A DNA stretch of 64,000 bases from Bryobacterales bacterium (GTDB lineage: Bacteria; Acidobacteriota; Terriglobia; Bryobacterales; UBA6623): the NCBI GenBank assembly GCA_022826925.1, contig JAJDTX010000145.1:1-64000 (forward strand), read 5' to 3'. Below, piece by piece: positions 25,673 to 33,541 of this stretch (positions are counted from its first letter, which is position 1; each line of letters starts with the position of its first letter). The notes under the pieces are model-generated. The model was not told the origin of the DNA and did not search any database. It saw nothing but the letters and a program-made list of their open reading frames with translations. The translations under genes were made by a program, and so were the position numbers.

Positions 25673-27463
25673 TCAGCCCTGCGGCACCCGCGCATCAGCG
25701 ATCACGAAACGCCCTTTCTCGCGACCGTTCCAAGAGTCGAGTTCCACCCTTCCGGCCACTTCGGCCCGGCCGTCGCGCGTAGCGTTTGCCGCGAGACGGT
25801 CTTGCCAGTCGTCCGGGGCGCTCCACCAGACGGCCTCGAACCGGCTCCCCGCGCACTCCAGTGTCGCGAACAGGTGGCCGTTAGCGGTTAACTTGTGGCG
25901 CGCGACCGAACACACTCGCACGCCGAACTGCGGAAACTCCAACCCCGGGCCCCACGGCTCGAGTTGCTGCTGCGCTTGGGCGAGTGCCAATAGCGCGTCC
26001 GCGGCTAGGTGGTTCGGCCTCAGGACGGCGTCGATGACGCGGCTAGGCTCGCACGGAATGGCCGCATTGGCCGCGTGCTCCTTGAATCGCTCCGCGAGAA
26101 ATCCCCTCAGGTCTTCGAGTCGCTGGGGTTCGATCTCTATGCCGCATGCCGACGGGTGCCCGCCGCCCTTTCGCGCGATGCCGCTCCTGACGGCAGCGAC
26201 GACTGCCTCTCCGATGTTGAACTCCAGTGCCGATCGCCCCGAGCCCGCCAATGCACCGTTGTCGCGCTGGGTGAGCGCGATGGCCGGCCACCCGGCCAGC
26301 CTGACGAGCTCTGACGCCACCAGCCCGACCGTTCCCGGTGTGGCTGACGAAGCTACGAACACATTCACCGGCCCGTGATCAAACCCCGCCAAGTCTGAAT
26401 GCGAAGCCAGCTCTGCACGAGCCTTGTGGCCGAGCTCCTTGCGGTCTTGGTTGTGCTGGTCAAGCCGACGGGCAAAGTCCCGTGCGGCCTCCCGATCCGA
26501 TTCGCGCAAGCAGCGCGCCGCAAGGTCCGACTCTCCCATGCGCGAGCCGGCGTTCAATCTGGGACCGATCCTCCAGCCGAAGTCATCAGCGGAGCAGGCC
26601 GCTCCTATGCTGGCGAGCTCGCAGATCTCGGCCAAGCCATTGCCCCGGGAGGCGGTGTCGCCGAGCAAGCGGACCCCGTGGCGGATCAGCGCGCGGTTGA
26701 ACGGCATGTCGAGCGGCATCAAGTCGCATGAAGTGCCGAGGGCAGCGTATAGCGTGATGCGCTGCCGGATGGCCTTGGTTTCGGCCTTGGACAGGCCCGC
26801 TTGCCGCAGAATCGAACGTGCCACGAACCACGCCAAGGCAGCGGTGCAAAGCGTGCCTTGTTCGCCAGGGGCTGCCGCAGAGGCGGCCCAGGGATTGAGC
26901 AGCACTCCAGTGGCCGGTGTCTGAGCGCCGTGTGCGGGGTGGTGGTCAATCACCACCACATCGATTCCTGTGGCTTGGTGAAATCCATCCAGCAGGCCGC
27001 CCGCCGCCGTGCCACAGTCCAAGACGGCGATGCAGGTGACGCCCGCATCGGCAAGCGATTTGAGGCAGCGTTCGTTTGGACCGAATCCCTCTGTGTTGCG
27101 CTCCGGCACAGAGACGGCGGGCTCTCGGCCGCTTGGGCCGCCGGCGAGTCGGAGCGCTTCGACCAGAATCGCCTGGGCCGTAGCTCCGTCGACATCGAAG
27201 TCGCACAGGATTCCGACGCGGCCCGTGCGGGCTGCATGAAGCAGTCTTTCGGCCGCTTGCGCTGTGTTGTGGGGCTCACCCATCGCGGCAGTGCAATCTC
27301 CTAGAGATCGCAGTGCCAATGCCTGCGGGTCGAAGCCCTCCGGCTTGCGACCGGCTAACGCCTCGCCGATTACATCGGGTACGCCCAAGGCGCGCGCGAA
27401 CTCCTCACAGCGCCGTGACTGGGCGGGGGAATCATCCGGCCAGCGCCAGGATTGGGTCCTCAA
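25673..27463 (-). CDS. recJ: Single-stranded-DNA-specific exonuclease RecJ
   Basis: The 596-residue DHH-family nuclease has the N-terminal motif CDFDVDGATAQAILVEAL, VLDCGTAAGG, the IDHHPAHG motif that names the family, LYAALGTSCDLMPL, and the DHHA1 region with GLVASELV and the GGGHPSACG loop, followed by a C-terminal OB-fold. The usual DYDVDG has phenylalanine here. RecJ degrades 5' single-stranded ends in recombination and mismatch repair and needs Mn/Mg. It lies 53 bases after lysS on the same strand and is likely co-transcribed. Confidence 0.93.
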   Translation of the reverse strand: MRTQSWRWPDDSPAQSRRCEEFARALGVPDVIGEALAGRKPEGFDPQALALRSLGDCTAAMGEPHNTAQAAERLLHAARTGRVGILCDFDVDGATAQAILVEALRLAGGPSGREPAVSVPERNTEGFGPNERCLKSLADAGVTCIAVLDCGTAAGGLLDGFHQATGIDVVVIDHHPAHGAQTPATGVLLNPWAASAAAPGEQGTLCTAALAWFVARSILRQAGLSKAETKAIRQRITLYAALGTSCDLMPLDMPFNRALIRHGVRLLGDTASRGNGLAEICELASIGAACSADDFGWRIGPRLNAGSRMGESDLAARCLRESDREAARDFARRLDQHNQDRKELGHKARAELASHSDLAGFDHGPVNVFVASSATPGTVGLVASELVRLAGWPAIALTQRDNGALAGSGRSALEFNIGEAVVAAVRSGIARKGGGHPSACGIEIEPQRLEDLRGFLAERFKEHAANAAIPCEPSRVIDAVLRPNHLAADALLALAQAQQQLEPWGPGLEFPQFGVRVCSVARHKLTANGHLFATLECAGSRFEAVWWSAPDDWQDRLAANATRDGRAEVAGRVELDSWNGREKGRFVIADARVPQG

Positions 27464-27516
27464 CGCCGGAACTCCTCAGATGCTGACACAACGTGGGAAT
27501 CTCCCCAGTTCGGAAG

Positions 27517-29088
27517 TCACTCGCTAGGTGCCGTAGTGCCGGAGGCCCGGTGCAAGCGCTCCGCGATGCCGATGTCGCGTTCGGGTCGCAGCAGGGGGAA
27601 CAGGATCACATCCCGGATGGTTGGCGAGTTGGTCAGCAGCATGGTCAGGCGGTCAATGCCGATTCCCTCGCCGGCGGCCGGCGGCATGCCGTAGCACAGC
27701 GCCCGGATATAGTCCTCGTCGATTCCGTGAGCTTCGTGATCTCCGGCTGCCCGTGCCTGCGCCTGCTCCTCGAAGCGCCCCAGTTGTTCCAGCGGATCGT
27801 TGAGTTCGGAGTAGCCGTTGGCGATCTCCATCCCGCCGCAGAAGATCTCGAACCGCTCCACCCAAGCCGGATCTTCAGGCTTCTGCTTGGAGAGCGGGGA
27901 CGCTTCGACCGGGTAGTCATAGATCACGGTCGGTTGGATGAGGAGGTGCTCGCAAGCGGCCTCGAACAGATCGAGCAGGGCCTTGCCGGCCGATACCCCC
28001 TCGGGCAACGCGATGCCCTCTCCGGCCTTGCGTTCGTGAATCGCTGCCAGCTCGCGGATCTTGCCCACGTCAGCTAGGTCGCCGACGTCTGGCCGCGAAT
28101 CCTTGTAGGGCCAGTACTCCGCGATCACCTCGGGAAAGGTCAGCCGTTCCAGCGAGCCAAACTCGATTCTGTGCTCGCCGAACTCCGCAACAGTTCCCCC
28201 ATCCAGAGCCGCCTCCGCGCTCGCCTTCAATAGCTGCGCGCTGAAGTCTATCAGGGCGCGGTAGTCGCTGTATGCCTCGTAGAACTCCAGCATCGTGAAC
28301 TCGGGGTTGTGCTGCTTGGACAGCCCCTCGTTGCGGAAGTTGCGATTGATCTCGTACACCCGGTCTAACCCGCCGACAGTCAGGCGCTTCAAGTACAGCT
28401 CCGGCGCCACTCGCAAGAACAGGTCGACGTCCAGTGTGTTGTGATGCGTTTGGAAGGGCCGCGCCAGGGCGCCGCCGTAGACCGGTTGCATCATCGGCGT
28501 CTCGACCTCGATGTAGCCGCGCTGCTCGAGGCTTGTGCGCAGCTGTCGGATGATCCGGTCCCTGGTCACGAACGTCCGCCGGACCGAGTCGTTGCTGATC
28601 AGGTCGAGCGACCGCTGCCGGTAGCGGACTTCGACATCCTGCAGGCCATGGAACTTCTCAGGCGGCGGCAGCACGCTCTTGGAAAGGAACGCCAGCTCGG
28701 TCGCTCGGACCGTGAGCTCTCCAGTCCGCGTGCGAAAGACCCTGCCGGCAACACCGATCACATCTCCCGCGTCAAGCAGCTTGTAGAGTTCGAAGTCGCG
28801 CTGCGAGACCTCGTCGCGGCGCACGTAGATCTGGATTTGAACGCCGCCTTGCTTCAGGTTTGCGAAGCCCGCTTTGCCTTGGCGTCGCTTGGTCACCAAG
28901 CGCCCGCAGATGCGCGTGCCGGGCTGCTCCGCCTCGAGCTTGTCGCCGTCGCAGGGGTCGAAGAGGTCCCGCAGTTCGGTGACTGTATGGGTCGCATCGT
29001 ATTTGTGCGGGTAGCGCTCGAAGCCTAGCTCGGAGATCCGCGCGATCTTCTCGAAGCGCTGCTGGAGAATGCGATCTTCGGGAGACAC
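27517..29088 (-). CDS. lysS: Lysyl-tRNA synthetase, class II
   Basis: The 523-residue protein has the N-terminal OB-fold ([19 protein letters not shown]), motif 1 ([31 protein letters not shown] shape), motif 2 ([24 protein letters not shown]) and motif 3 ([20 protein letters not shown]). These identify the class II LysRS of most bacteria. It is followed on the same strand by recJ. The length is slightly above the usual 490-510 because of a short insertion around [11 protein letters not shown]. Confidence 0.96.
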   Translation of the reverse strand: MSPEDRILQQRFEKIARISELGFERYPHKYDATHTVTELRDLFDPCDGDKLEAEQPGTRICGRLVTKRRQGKAGFANLKQGGVQIQIYVRRDEVSQRDFELYKLLDAGDVIGVAGRVFRTRTGELTVRATELAFLSKSVLPPPEKFHGLQDVEVRYRQRSLDLISNDSVRRTFVTRDRIIRQLRTSLEQRGYIEVETPMMQPVYGGALARPFQTHHNTLDVDLFLRVAPELYLKRLTVGGLDRVYEINRNFRNEGLSKQHNPEFTMLEFYEAYSDYRALIDFSAQLLKASAEAALDGGTVAEFGEHRIEFGSLERLTFPEVIAEYWPYKDSRPDVGDLADVGKIRELAAIHERKAGEGIALPEGVSAGKALLDLFEAACEHLLIQPTVIYDYPVEASPLSKQKPEDPAWVERFEIFCGGMEIANGYSELNDPLEQLGRFEEQAQARAAGDHEAHGIDEDYIRALCYGMPPAAGEGIGIDRLTMLLTNSPTIRDVILFPLLRPERDIGIAERLHRASGTTAPSE

Positions 29089-29180
29089 GGGGAGGACTCG
29101 ACCCCAGAGCAGGGCCGGAACTCTTATTGTAGGAGCGCAGTCGTCGAACGCATTGAAGGGTTCAGGGGGACGTTGACGAG

Positions 29181-29384
29181 CTAGTAGTAGTCCGAGCAGT
29201 CCATGAAGTAGCCGCAGCGATCGCAGCGCAACTTGCAGCTGCGGCTCTCCAAGCGTTGGGAGCAGTTCGGGCAGTAGAGCATCGCGTTCTGCTCCGCGCT
29301 GGTCGCGGGGGTACTTGGCGTAGGCCGCGATGTGTTCGCCCGCTCGTCGGACGGCGGTCTCGTGTCGCCCCGTTCGCGGTTCAC
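29181..29384 (-). CDS. Small zinc-ribbon protein
   Basis: The 67-residue protein has a low-complexity N-terminal half and a C-terminal zinc ribbon: CPNC near residue 38 and CDRC near residue 54, giving two CxxC knuckles, and it ends FMDCSDYY. No wider family is recognisable. Its ATG overlaps the TGA of the upstream TIM-barrel gene by four bases, so the two are translationally coupled and possibly act together. Confidence 0.7.
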   Translation of the reverse strand: MNRERGDTRPPSDERANTSRPTPSTPATSAEQNAMLYCPNCSQRLESRSCKLRCDRCGYFMDCSDYY

Positions 29385-30796
29385 ACTCCGACCTCCCGAA
29401 TCACGTCCAACTTCTCGTCGCTCAGGTAGCCGTAGCGGTTCACCCAGTAGCCATGCTGGCCCGCCTCGCGCGCCACCACAAGGCGCTTGCGGAAGTCGTC
29501 CAGCGGCCCGTAGCCGTGGGCCAAGACGTAGACCGGCGTGTCGCCCGCGTCGCGCTGGGCTTGGTGGATCTTGCGGGTCTGCGCAGCCGGACCGACAGGG
29601 TGCGGAACGTCCGGCGGCGGATACGAGTAGTCCTCGACCGTCGGGAGGCCATCGTCATCGGCGATGTCGAGCCAGCGCACCAATGCGCGAGCAAGCAGTC
29701 TGCTGGACAGGCCGGGATTCGCAGCCAAGATCTGGTCTCCGTAGAAGCGCAGCATCATCGGCCAATGCATGGTGTAAAGCTTGCAGCTGATGGCCGACGA
29801 GTGCTTGGCGACGCGCCGGAAGTCCATGCCGGACGGAATCGTCCAAGGCGGCGGGAAGGCATTCGGCAGCAGTTCCATCGACTGCCCGCCCGCCTCGTTG
29901 ATCGTGGAGCGGAAGCCGGCGATCATGTCTTCGACCAAGGCTGCCTTGAAGCGCAGCCAAGCGGCCACGCCCGGATAGTCCGAGAGCAGCCGCAACAGGT
30001 GGTAGCGACCGCCGTCGGCATCTTCAGCCCACGCAACGAGATCGGCGTCGGTCAGGCCGCCGTGCAATTTCTCGTAGAGCCTGCCTACGTCCCGGCGCAT
30101 GCGCTCGAAGGGGAAGCCCATGCGCTCCGCTGCCCGCTCGGCGTGGTAGGAGAAATCCAGGAATACCGAATCGAGGAAATACGGGGGGTACTCCGGCCAG
30201 TCGACGCGCAGCCCGTCTAGGTCCGGATACTGCTGGACAATGTCTCGGAGCAGGGCGTGCTCGTAAGCCAAGATGTGCGGGCTGGCCAAGCTACCGTTCT
30301 TGGCTAGCCGGCGCGGCGGAATCGTGCCGTTCGGCAACAGCGCCCTGTCGGAATCGACCGGGCCGCCGAACTGCACTCGATACCCGGGCGGAATTGCGGC
30401 TTGCACTTGGCAGTAGACCCGAATGCCGCGCTTCTTGGCCGCTGGTATGAAGTCGTGCAGTAGGTGTCCTTGGCTGCGCGTCAGGTCGGTCGGCTCGGAG
30501 GGGCGGTAGCGCAGGCCGGCGTAGAGCGAGAGGTTCGGCTCGAAGCTCGGCGCCGTCTTGACCCAGACCTCGCGTTTGCCGAAGAGCGGGCGATCTAGCA
30601 AACGCACCGCGCCGGCGTTCGCGTCGGCTGGAGGCTCGCGCTGACCGGTTTCCCGGTCGGCCTCTTCCATCAAGTACGGCGATGTCGCGACGGCGTTCGC
30701 GCCGATGTTGCTGAGGTTGTCTAGCAGCCCCTCGATGCCCTCGCTCTGGATGTATTCGGGTAGGACCGTGACTCCGAGCAGTTTGCCGTCCGCCAT
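29381..30796 (-). CDS. TIM-barrel glycoside-hydrolase-like protein of unknown function
   Basis: A 471-residue cytoplasmic protein without signal peptide or membrane helix. The N-terminal strand KLLGVTVLPEYIQSEGIEGLLDNLSNIGANAVATSPYLM, the middle KKRGIRVYCQVQAAIPP and the acidic pair in DGLRVDWPEYPPYFLDSVFLDFS are arranged like the strands of glycoside-hydrolase-like barrels (GHL/COG1649 type), with Asp and Glu at the end of strand 4. I do not recognise a characterised family, and the enzyme role is only suggested by fold. It overlaps the zinc-ribbon gene by ATGA. Confidence 0.6.
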   Translation of the reverse strand: MADGKLLGVTVLPEYIQSEGIEGLLDNLSNIGANAVATSPYLMEEADRETGQREPPADANAGAVRLLDRPLFGKREVWVKTAPSFEPNLSLYAGLRYRPSEPTDLTRSQGHLLHDFIPAAKKRGIRVYCQVQAAIPPGYRVQFGGPVDSDRALLPNGTIPPRRLAKNGSLASPHILAYEHALLRDIVQQYPDLDGLRVDWPEYPPYFLDSVFLDFSYHAERAAERMGFPFERMRRDVGRLYEKLHGGLTDADLVAWAEDADGGRYHLLRLLSDYPGVAAWLRFKAALVEDMIAGFRSTINEAGGQSMELLPNAFPPPWTIPSGMDFRRVAKHSSAISCKLYTMHWPMMLRFYGDQILAANPGLSSRLLARALVRWLDIADDDGLPTVEDYSYPPPDVPHPVGPAAQTRKIHQAQRDAGDTPVYVLAHGYGPLDDFRKRLVVAREAGQHGYWVNRYGYLSDEKLDVIREVGV

Positions 30797-31026
30797 GGGC
30801 GCACTATATCAAGTCCGATGCGACAAGACCCTAGCTGAGGTGAGTCTTGCAATGGCGCGACGTCGACTGGGAGGCCATCGGCAGCACGGCTGGCGAGCTT
30901 TGCGCGAGAGTTCTGGTTCGCGACGCGCTTCAGCCATAGGTGACGCAACGACCATTGACGGGCTGCGCCGATCGCGCGATTGGCTCATCGGGAGTGTGAT
31001 AGGTTAAGAGAAATACTATAGAGCGT

Positions 31027-31102
31027 GGGCCTGTGGCGCAGTTGGGAGCGCGCCTCCATGGCATGGAGGAGGTCGAGGGTTCGAATCCCTCCAGGTCCAC
31101 CA
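31027..31102 (+). tRNA. tRNA-Ala (anticodon GGC)
   Basis: The 76-base cloverleaf has acceptor arm GGGCCTG/CAGGTCC, which contains the G3-U70 pair that identifies tRNA-Ala. The anticodon stem CCTCC/GGAGG surrounds the loop ATGGCAT with anticodon GGC. The T arm is GAGGG/CCCTC with TTCGAAT, and the CCA end is encoded. Mobile-element remnants begin about 250 bases downstream. Confidence 0.95.
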
Positions 31103-31351
31103 TCCTGATCAGAATTGTAAATTGTTGAATCTAATATGCTTAAACAGGAATGAGGACATCTTCTACTGCTAGAGATACCCCTTTGGGATTTGATCAAATG
31201 CCAGATTTCGCCGGGTAGGCCACGCTTACGCCGCTCGATTTCCGCGGACTTGGGGCGAAAGCCCACTGAAGACGTCGGCCACTCAGCTGTCTTGCGGGCG
31301 GCACGCTCGGCCCTCGGGCCCGACGCGAACCACTTAAGGAGAACCAACAGC
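31103..31351. other. Non-coding gap between tRNA-Ala and the IS110 remnant
   Basis: The first 50 bases are AT-rich; I see no gene and no perfect repeat of the tRNA 3' end that would mark an integration site. AAGGAG upstream of ATG 31352 belongs to the transposase relic. Confidence 0.35.
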
Positions 31352-31660
31352 ATGCCATCCACCACAAGCCTGTCGCGCAGGAGAACGCAAGCTCGCAATG
31401 CCGTACTGGGCCGGACCTTGCCAAGTACGATGTCCACCTCGTCGATATGGACGCAGCTGGACGCGCCGTCTTGCGCCCCTACCTCACCGAGCTCGCCCTC
31501 TTGCGGCTAACCGCCAACCTGCCTGCGTGGCCGATCGGCATGGAGGCCTGCTCCGGCTCCCACTATCTTGGCCAGACCTTGCTGGCGCAGGGGCACGAAC
31601 TCTGTCTGATGCCTCCCAACTACGTGAAGCCCTATGTCAAGAGCGAGAAGTCCCGGGTTT
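31352..31660 (+). pseudogene. N-terminal fragment of an IS110-family transposase
   Basis: After ATG 31352, which has AAGGAG upstream, the reading frame shifts by one base near 31405-31412. It continues as PDLAKYDVHLVDMDAAGR, then LPAWPIGMEACSGSHYLGQTLLAQGHELCLMPPNYVKPYVKSEKS. This is the N-terminal DEDD (RuvC-like) part of IS110 transposases, with the first catalytic aspartate in PDLAK and glutamate in GMEAC. Similarity stops at 31660, so about two thirds of the protein is missing. It is clearly inactive. Confidence 0.8.
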
Positions 31661-31781
31661 CACAATGCACCTCTTTGTGGTTTATGGCCATGAACCGGGC
31701 TAGGACCTCTTCAACCAGTCGGACTAGGGCTCGGACGACCTCTACCGGCGCGCCTCCGAAGACCTACGTAGCTCGACGAAC

Positions 31782-31798
31782 GAGACTATAGTGGTCTC
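31782..31798 (+). promoter_or_regulatory. Palindromic operator overlapping the -10 box of the Phd-like antitoxin
   Basis: GAGACTATAGTGGTCTC is a 5-base inverted repeat around TATAGT (31788-31793), a -10 box ending seven bases before ATG 31800. A transcript from here would be essentially leaderless, and a dimer bound at the palindrome would block it. Confidence 0.45.
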
Positions 31799-31799
31799 A

Positions 31800-32081
31800 A
31801 TGACCACCGCGTCGATTTCGGAACTGAAGGCAAATCTGTCCCGCTATGTCAGTGAAGTTCGGCGTGGGGGCGAGGTCCAAATCCTTGATCGCGGAAGGCC
31901 CGTCGCAAGGCTTGTGCCTGCCGCAGCCGGGAATGATCGAGAAGCGCGAGACAGGCTTGTCGGTCGGGGATTGCTCCGGCCAGGAGCCGGCAATTCGGCT
32001 GTGATTCTTGAGGAACCTCCTTTAGAACTTCCGGTAAGCATTCTGGACGCGCTGCTCGAAGATCGGGACGACCGGTTGTGA
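31800..32081 (+). CDS. Phd/YefM-family antitoxin
   Basis: The 93-residue protein starts TTASISELKANLSRYVSEVRRGGEVQILDRGRPVARLVPA, the standard Phd/YefM DNA-binding fold. The C-terminal half is acidic and flexible, as expected for toxin binding. A GTG nine bases upstream is possible but overlaps the promoter. The stop overlaps the GTG of the toxin gene (GTGA). Because the toxin that follows is truncated, this may be an orphan antitoxin. Confidence 0.85.
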   Translation: MTTASISELKANLSRYVSEVRRGGEVQILDRGRPVARLVPAAAGNDREARDRLVGRGLLRPGAGNSAVILEEPPLELPVSILDALLEDRDDRL

Positions 32082-32425
32082 ACTATTGCGATGCATCCTC
32101 GCTTGTACCTCTGCTCGTGTCCGAACAGGGCAGCGACAGTTCTCGCGAATGGCTGGGCCGAGATGAGCCGATTGTGACTTGGTCGTGGACGCGAGCCGAA
32201 GTTACTTCTGCGATCGAACGCCGGACGAGAGGCGGCAGCCGCTGGTTGGTGAGAGTCTGCCCGCCGTCCAGGGTATTGCAGCTCGCGTCCCCGCCGAGAT
32301 GCCCCAGCAGGATCGCTAGGTTGATGGTTGTTGCCATGCCCCCAAAGCTAGGCCACGTCCGCTCGCCGGGCAAGGCGCGGCCGGCTCGATTTGCCCGCAG
32401 CGGCGATCGGTCTCGGTTATCCTAA
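32078..32425 (+). pseudogene. Truncated PIN-domain toxin
   Basis: The N-terminus MNYCDASSLVPLLVSEQGSDSSREWL and the following WSWTRAEVTSAIERRTR match VapC-type PIN toxins, with the first aspartate and the conserved glutamate. After about residue 52 the sequence no longer resembles the family, and the C-terminal acidic residues of the active site are missing, so it is unlikely to cut RNA. The frame stays open to 32425 by chance. The start is GTG overlapping the antitoxin stop. Confidence 0.75.
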
Positions 32426-32433
32426 GAATCGCA

Positions 32434-32658
32434 ATGGCCACCTTCGACACGCTAGCGGCCGCGCGCGGCCTGCGCGATGCCGGGATCGATTCCAAGCATG
32501 CCGAGGCGATAATCGACGCCATGCGTGCCGCGATCAGCGAGCAGGTCGCCACGAAAGCGGATCTGCTCGAGCTTGAGCAGCGCTTGCTGATCCGGCTCGG
32601 CGCGCTGCTGTTCGCCGGACTCGGCTTGCTGTTCGCCGCGCTCAGGTTCGTGGCATAG
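32434..32658 (+). CDS. Small DUF1640-like coiled-coil membrane protein
   Basis: The 74-residue protein starts MATFDTLAAARGLRDAGIDSKHAEAIIDAMRAAISEQVATKADLLELEQRLL, the opening pattern of DUF1640/CCDC90-type proteins. A C-terminal membrane helix (LGALLFAGLGLLFAALRFVA) follows. The family's role is unknown in bacteria, though members often accompany toxin-antitoxin genes and mobile islands. It is a short member. Confidence 0.7.
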   Translation: MATFDTLAAARGLRDAGIDSKHAEAIIDAMRAAISEQVATKADLLELEQRLLIRLGALLFAGLGLLFAALRFVA

Positions 32659-32687
32659 GCCCGCCCGATTCCGCGCCGCATCCGACG

Positions 32688-32732
32688 CTATGCTGGCTGG
32701 GATGGGCGAGCCCCCCTCTTTGGTCGAGTCAT
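32688..32732 (-). pseudogene. Possible stub of a MazF/PemK-type toxin
   Basis: ATG at 32732, six bases after the antitoxin stop, reads MTRPKRGARPSQPA then TAG. MTRPKRG resembles the start of MazF/PemK toxins, which usually continue GEVWLV. The match is only seven residues, so this is weak. Confidence 0.2.
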
Positions 32733-32737
32733 GAGGG

Positions 32738-32959
32738 TTAGGCACGAAGGACGAACCATGTCTCAGCGATCTCTCGGTCACGCTCGGATCGAACCTTCGC
32801 GCCTAGCTCGAGCTGCTCTCGAAGGTTCGCTCTCCCCTGCTCGTGGATGAAGCGTCTCACGGCTTCGTCAATTAGCCGCGAGCGCTGGCCTCGCGACACA
32901 GCGCGATCAAGCATGCTGACCGTCTGTTCTGGCAGTGTGATGTTGAGCCTTCGGTTCAT
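32738..32959 (-). CDS. Ribbon-helix-helix antitoxin-like protein without an intact toxin
   Basis: The 73-residue protein starts MNRRLNITLPEQTVSMLDRAVSRGQRSRLIDEAVRRFIHEQG, a ribbon-helix-helix domain followed by a charged C-terminal helix. It resembles antitoxins paired with MazF/PemK toxins. The preferred start ATG 32959 has GAGG seven bases upstream. The expected downstream toxin is not present apart from a possible seven-residue stub. Confidence 0.75.
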   Translation of the reverse strand: MNRRLNITLPEQTVSMLDRAVSRGQRSRLIDEAVRRFIHEQGRANLREQLELGAKVRSERDREIAETWFVLRA

Positions 32960-32998
32960 TGGGGACCTCGCGTAAGGCAACTCCGACTCTCTGACAAT

Positions 32999-33017
32999 AC
33001 ACACTCTCGTTGTGTGT
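32999..33017 (-). promoter_or_regulatory. Inverted repeat upstream of the ribbon-helix-helix gene
   Basis: ACACAC (32999-33004) and GTGTGT (33012-33017) form an inverted repeat about 40 bases upstream of the start; TATTGT on the minus strand overlaps it as a possible -10 box. It could be an autoregulatory operator. Confidence 0.35.
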
Positions 33018-33145
33018 GCAGATGTGCCCTCATCAGTGTCGGGCAGTGCCTGAGGTATAGGAAAGCACGGCTTGGACTCTCGGGATCAGGCTTGGCTATT
33101 AGGTAGACCTCTGTTTGTGAAGTTTCGTTTGCGTAAACCTTGCTG

Positions 33146-33199
33146 CCCTTGCACTTCTACAGGAAAAACGACTAGTATGGAGTTGTAGAAGCGCAAGGG
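33146..33199 (+). promoter_or_regulatory. Sixteen-base inverted repeat operator/promoter of padR
   Basis: CCCTTGCACTTCTACA (33146-33161) and TGTAGAAGCGCAAGGG (33184-33199) are inverted copies with one mismatch. The 22-base spacer contains ACTAGTAT, a likely -10 box. The right arm runs into the Shine-Dalgarno region of padR. The TGTAG/CTACA core is like known PadR-family sites, so self-repression is likely. Confidence 0.65.
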
Positions 33200-33205
33200 G
33201 ACGTT

Positions 33206-33532
33206 TTGTCGCACATCGACCTTCCGCAGGGCACTCTGGACCTGCTGATTCTCAAGACCCTTAACCTCGAGCCGCAGCATGGCTGGGGGATCTCGGAAAG
33301 GATCCGGCAGATCTCCCGCGAGGTTCTCCAAGTCCAGCAGGGATCGCTGTATCCGGCGCTTCATAGACTGGAACGCCGAGGGTGGATTCAGGCGAAATGG
33401 GGCGTGTCTGACAACAATCGGCGCGCCAAGTACTACGAGCTCACGCCCGCGGGGCGGAGGCAACTGGACGATGCATCCGCCTCGTGGCGGAAGCTGTCCG
33501 CCGCCGTGGAGATCATTCTTGACACGGCCTAG
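33206..33532 (+). CDS. PadR-family transcriptional regulator
   Basis: The 108-residue protein shows the PadR winged helix: LPQGTLDLLILKTLNLEPQHGWGISERIRQISREVLQVQQGSLYPALHRLERRGWIQAKWG, then NRRAKYYELTPAGRRQL. It begins with TTG after AAGGGGA at good spacing. In Acidobacteriota these regulators sit directly upstream of ADOP-type permeases, as here, and probably repress them together with themselves. Confidence 0.93.
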   Translation: MSHIDLPQGTLDLLILKTLNLEPQHGWGISERIRQISREVLQVQQGSLYPALHRLERRGWIQAKWGVSDNNRRAKYYELTPAGRRQLDDASASWRKLSAAVEIILDTA

Positions 33533-33541
33533 CCGGAGGAG

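Noticed and set aside
31103-33000. Integrated element bounded by a repeat of the tRNA-Ala 3' end
   Set aside because: I found no second copy of the tRNA tail and no integrase, so the tRNA is only a neighbour of the remnants as far as this window shows.
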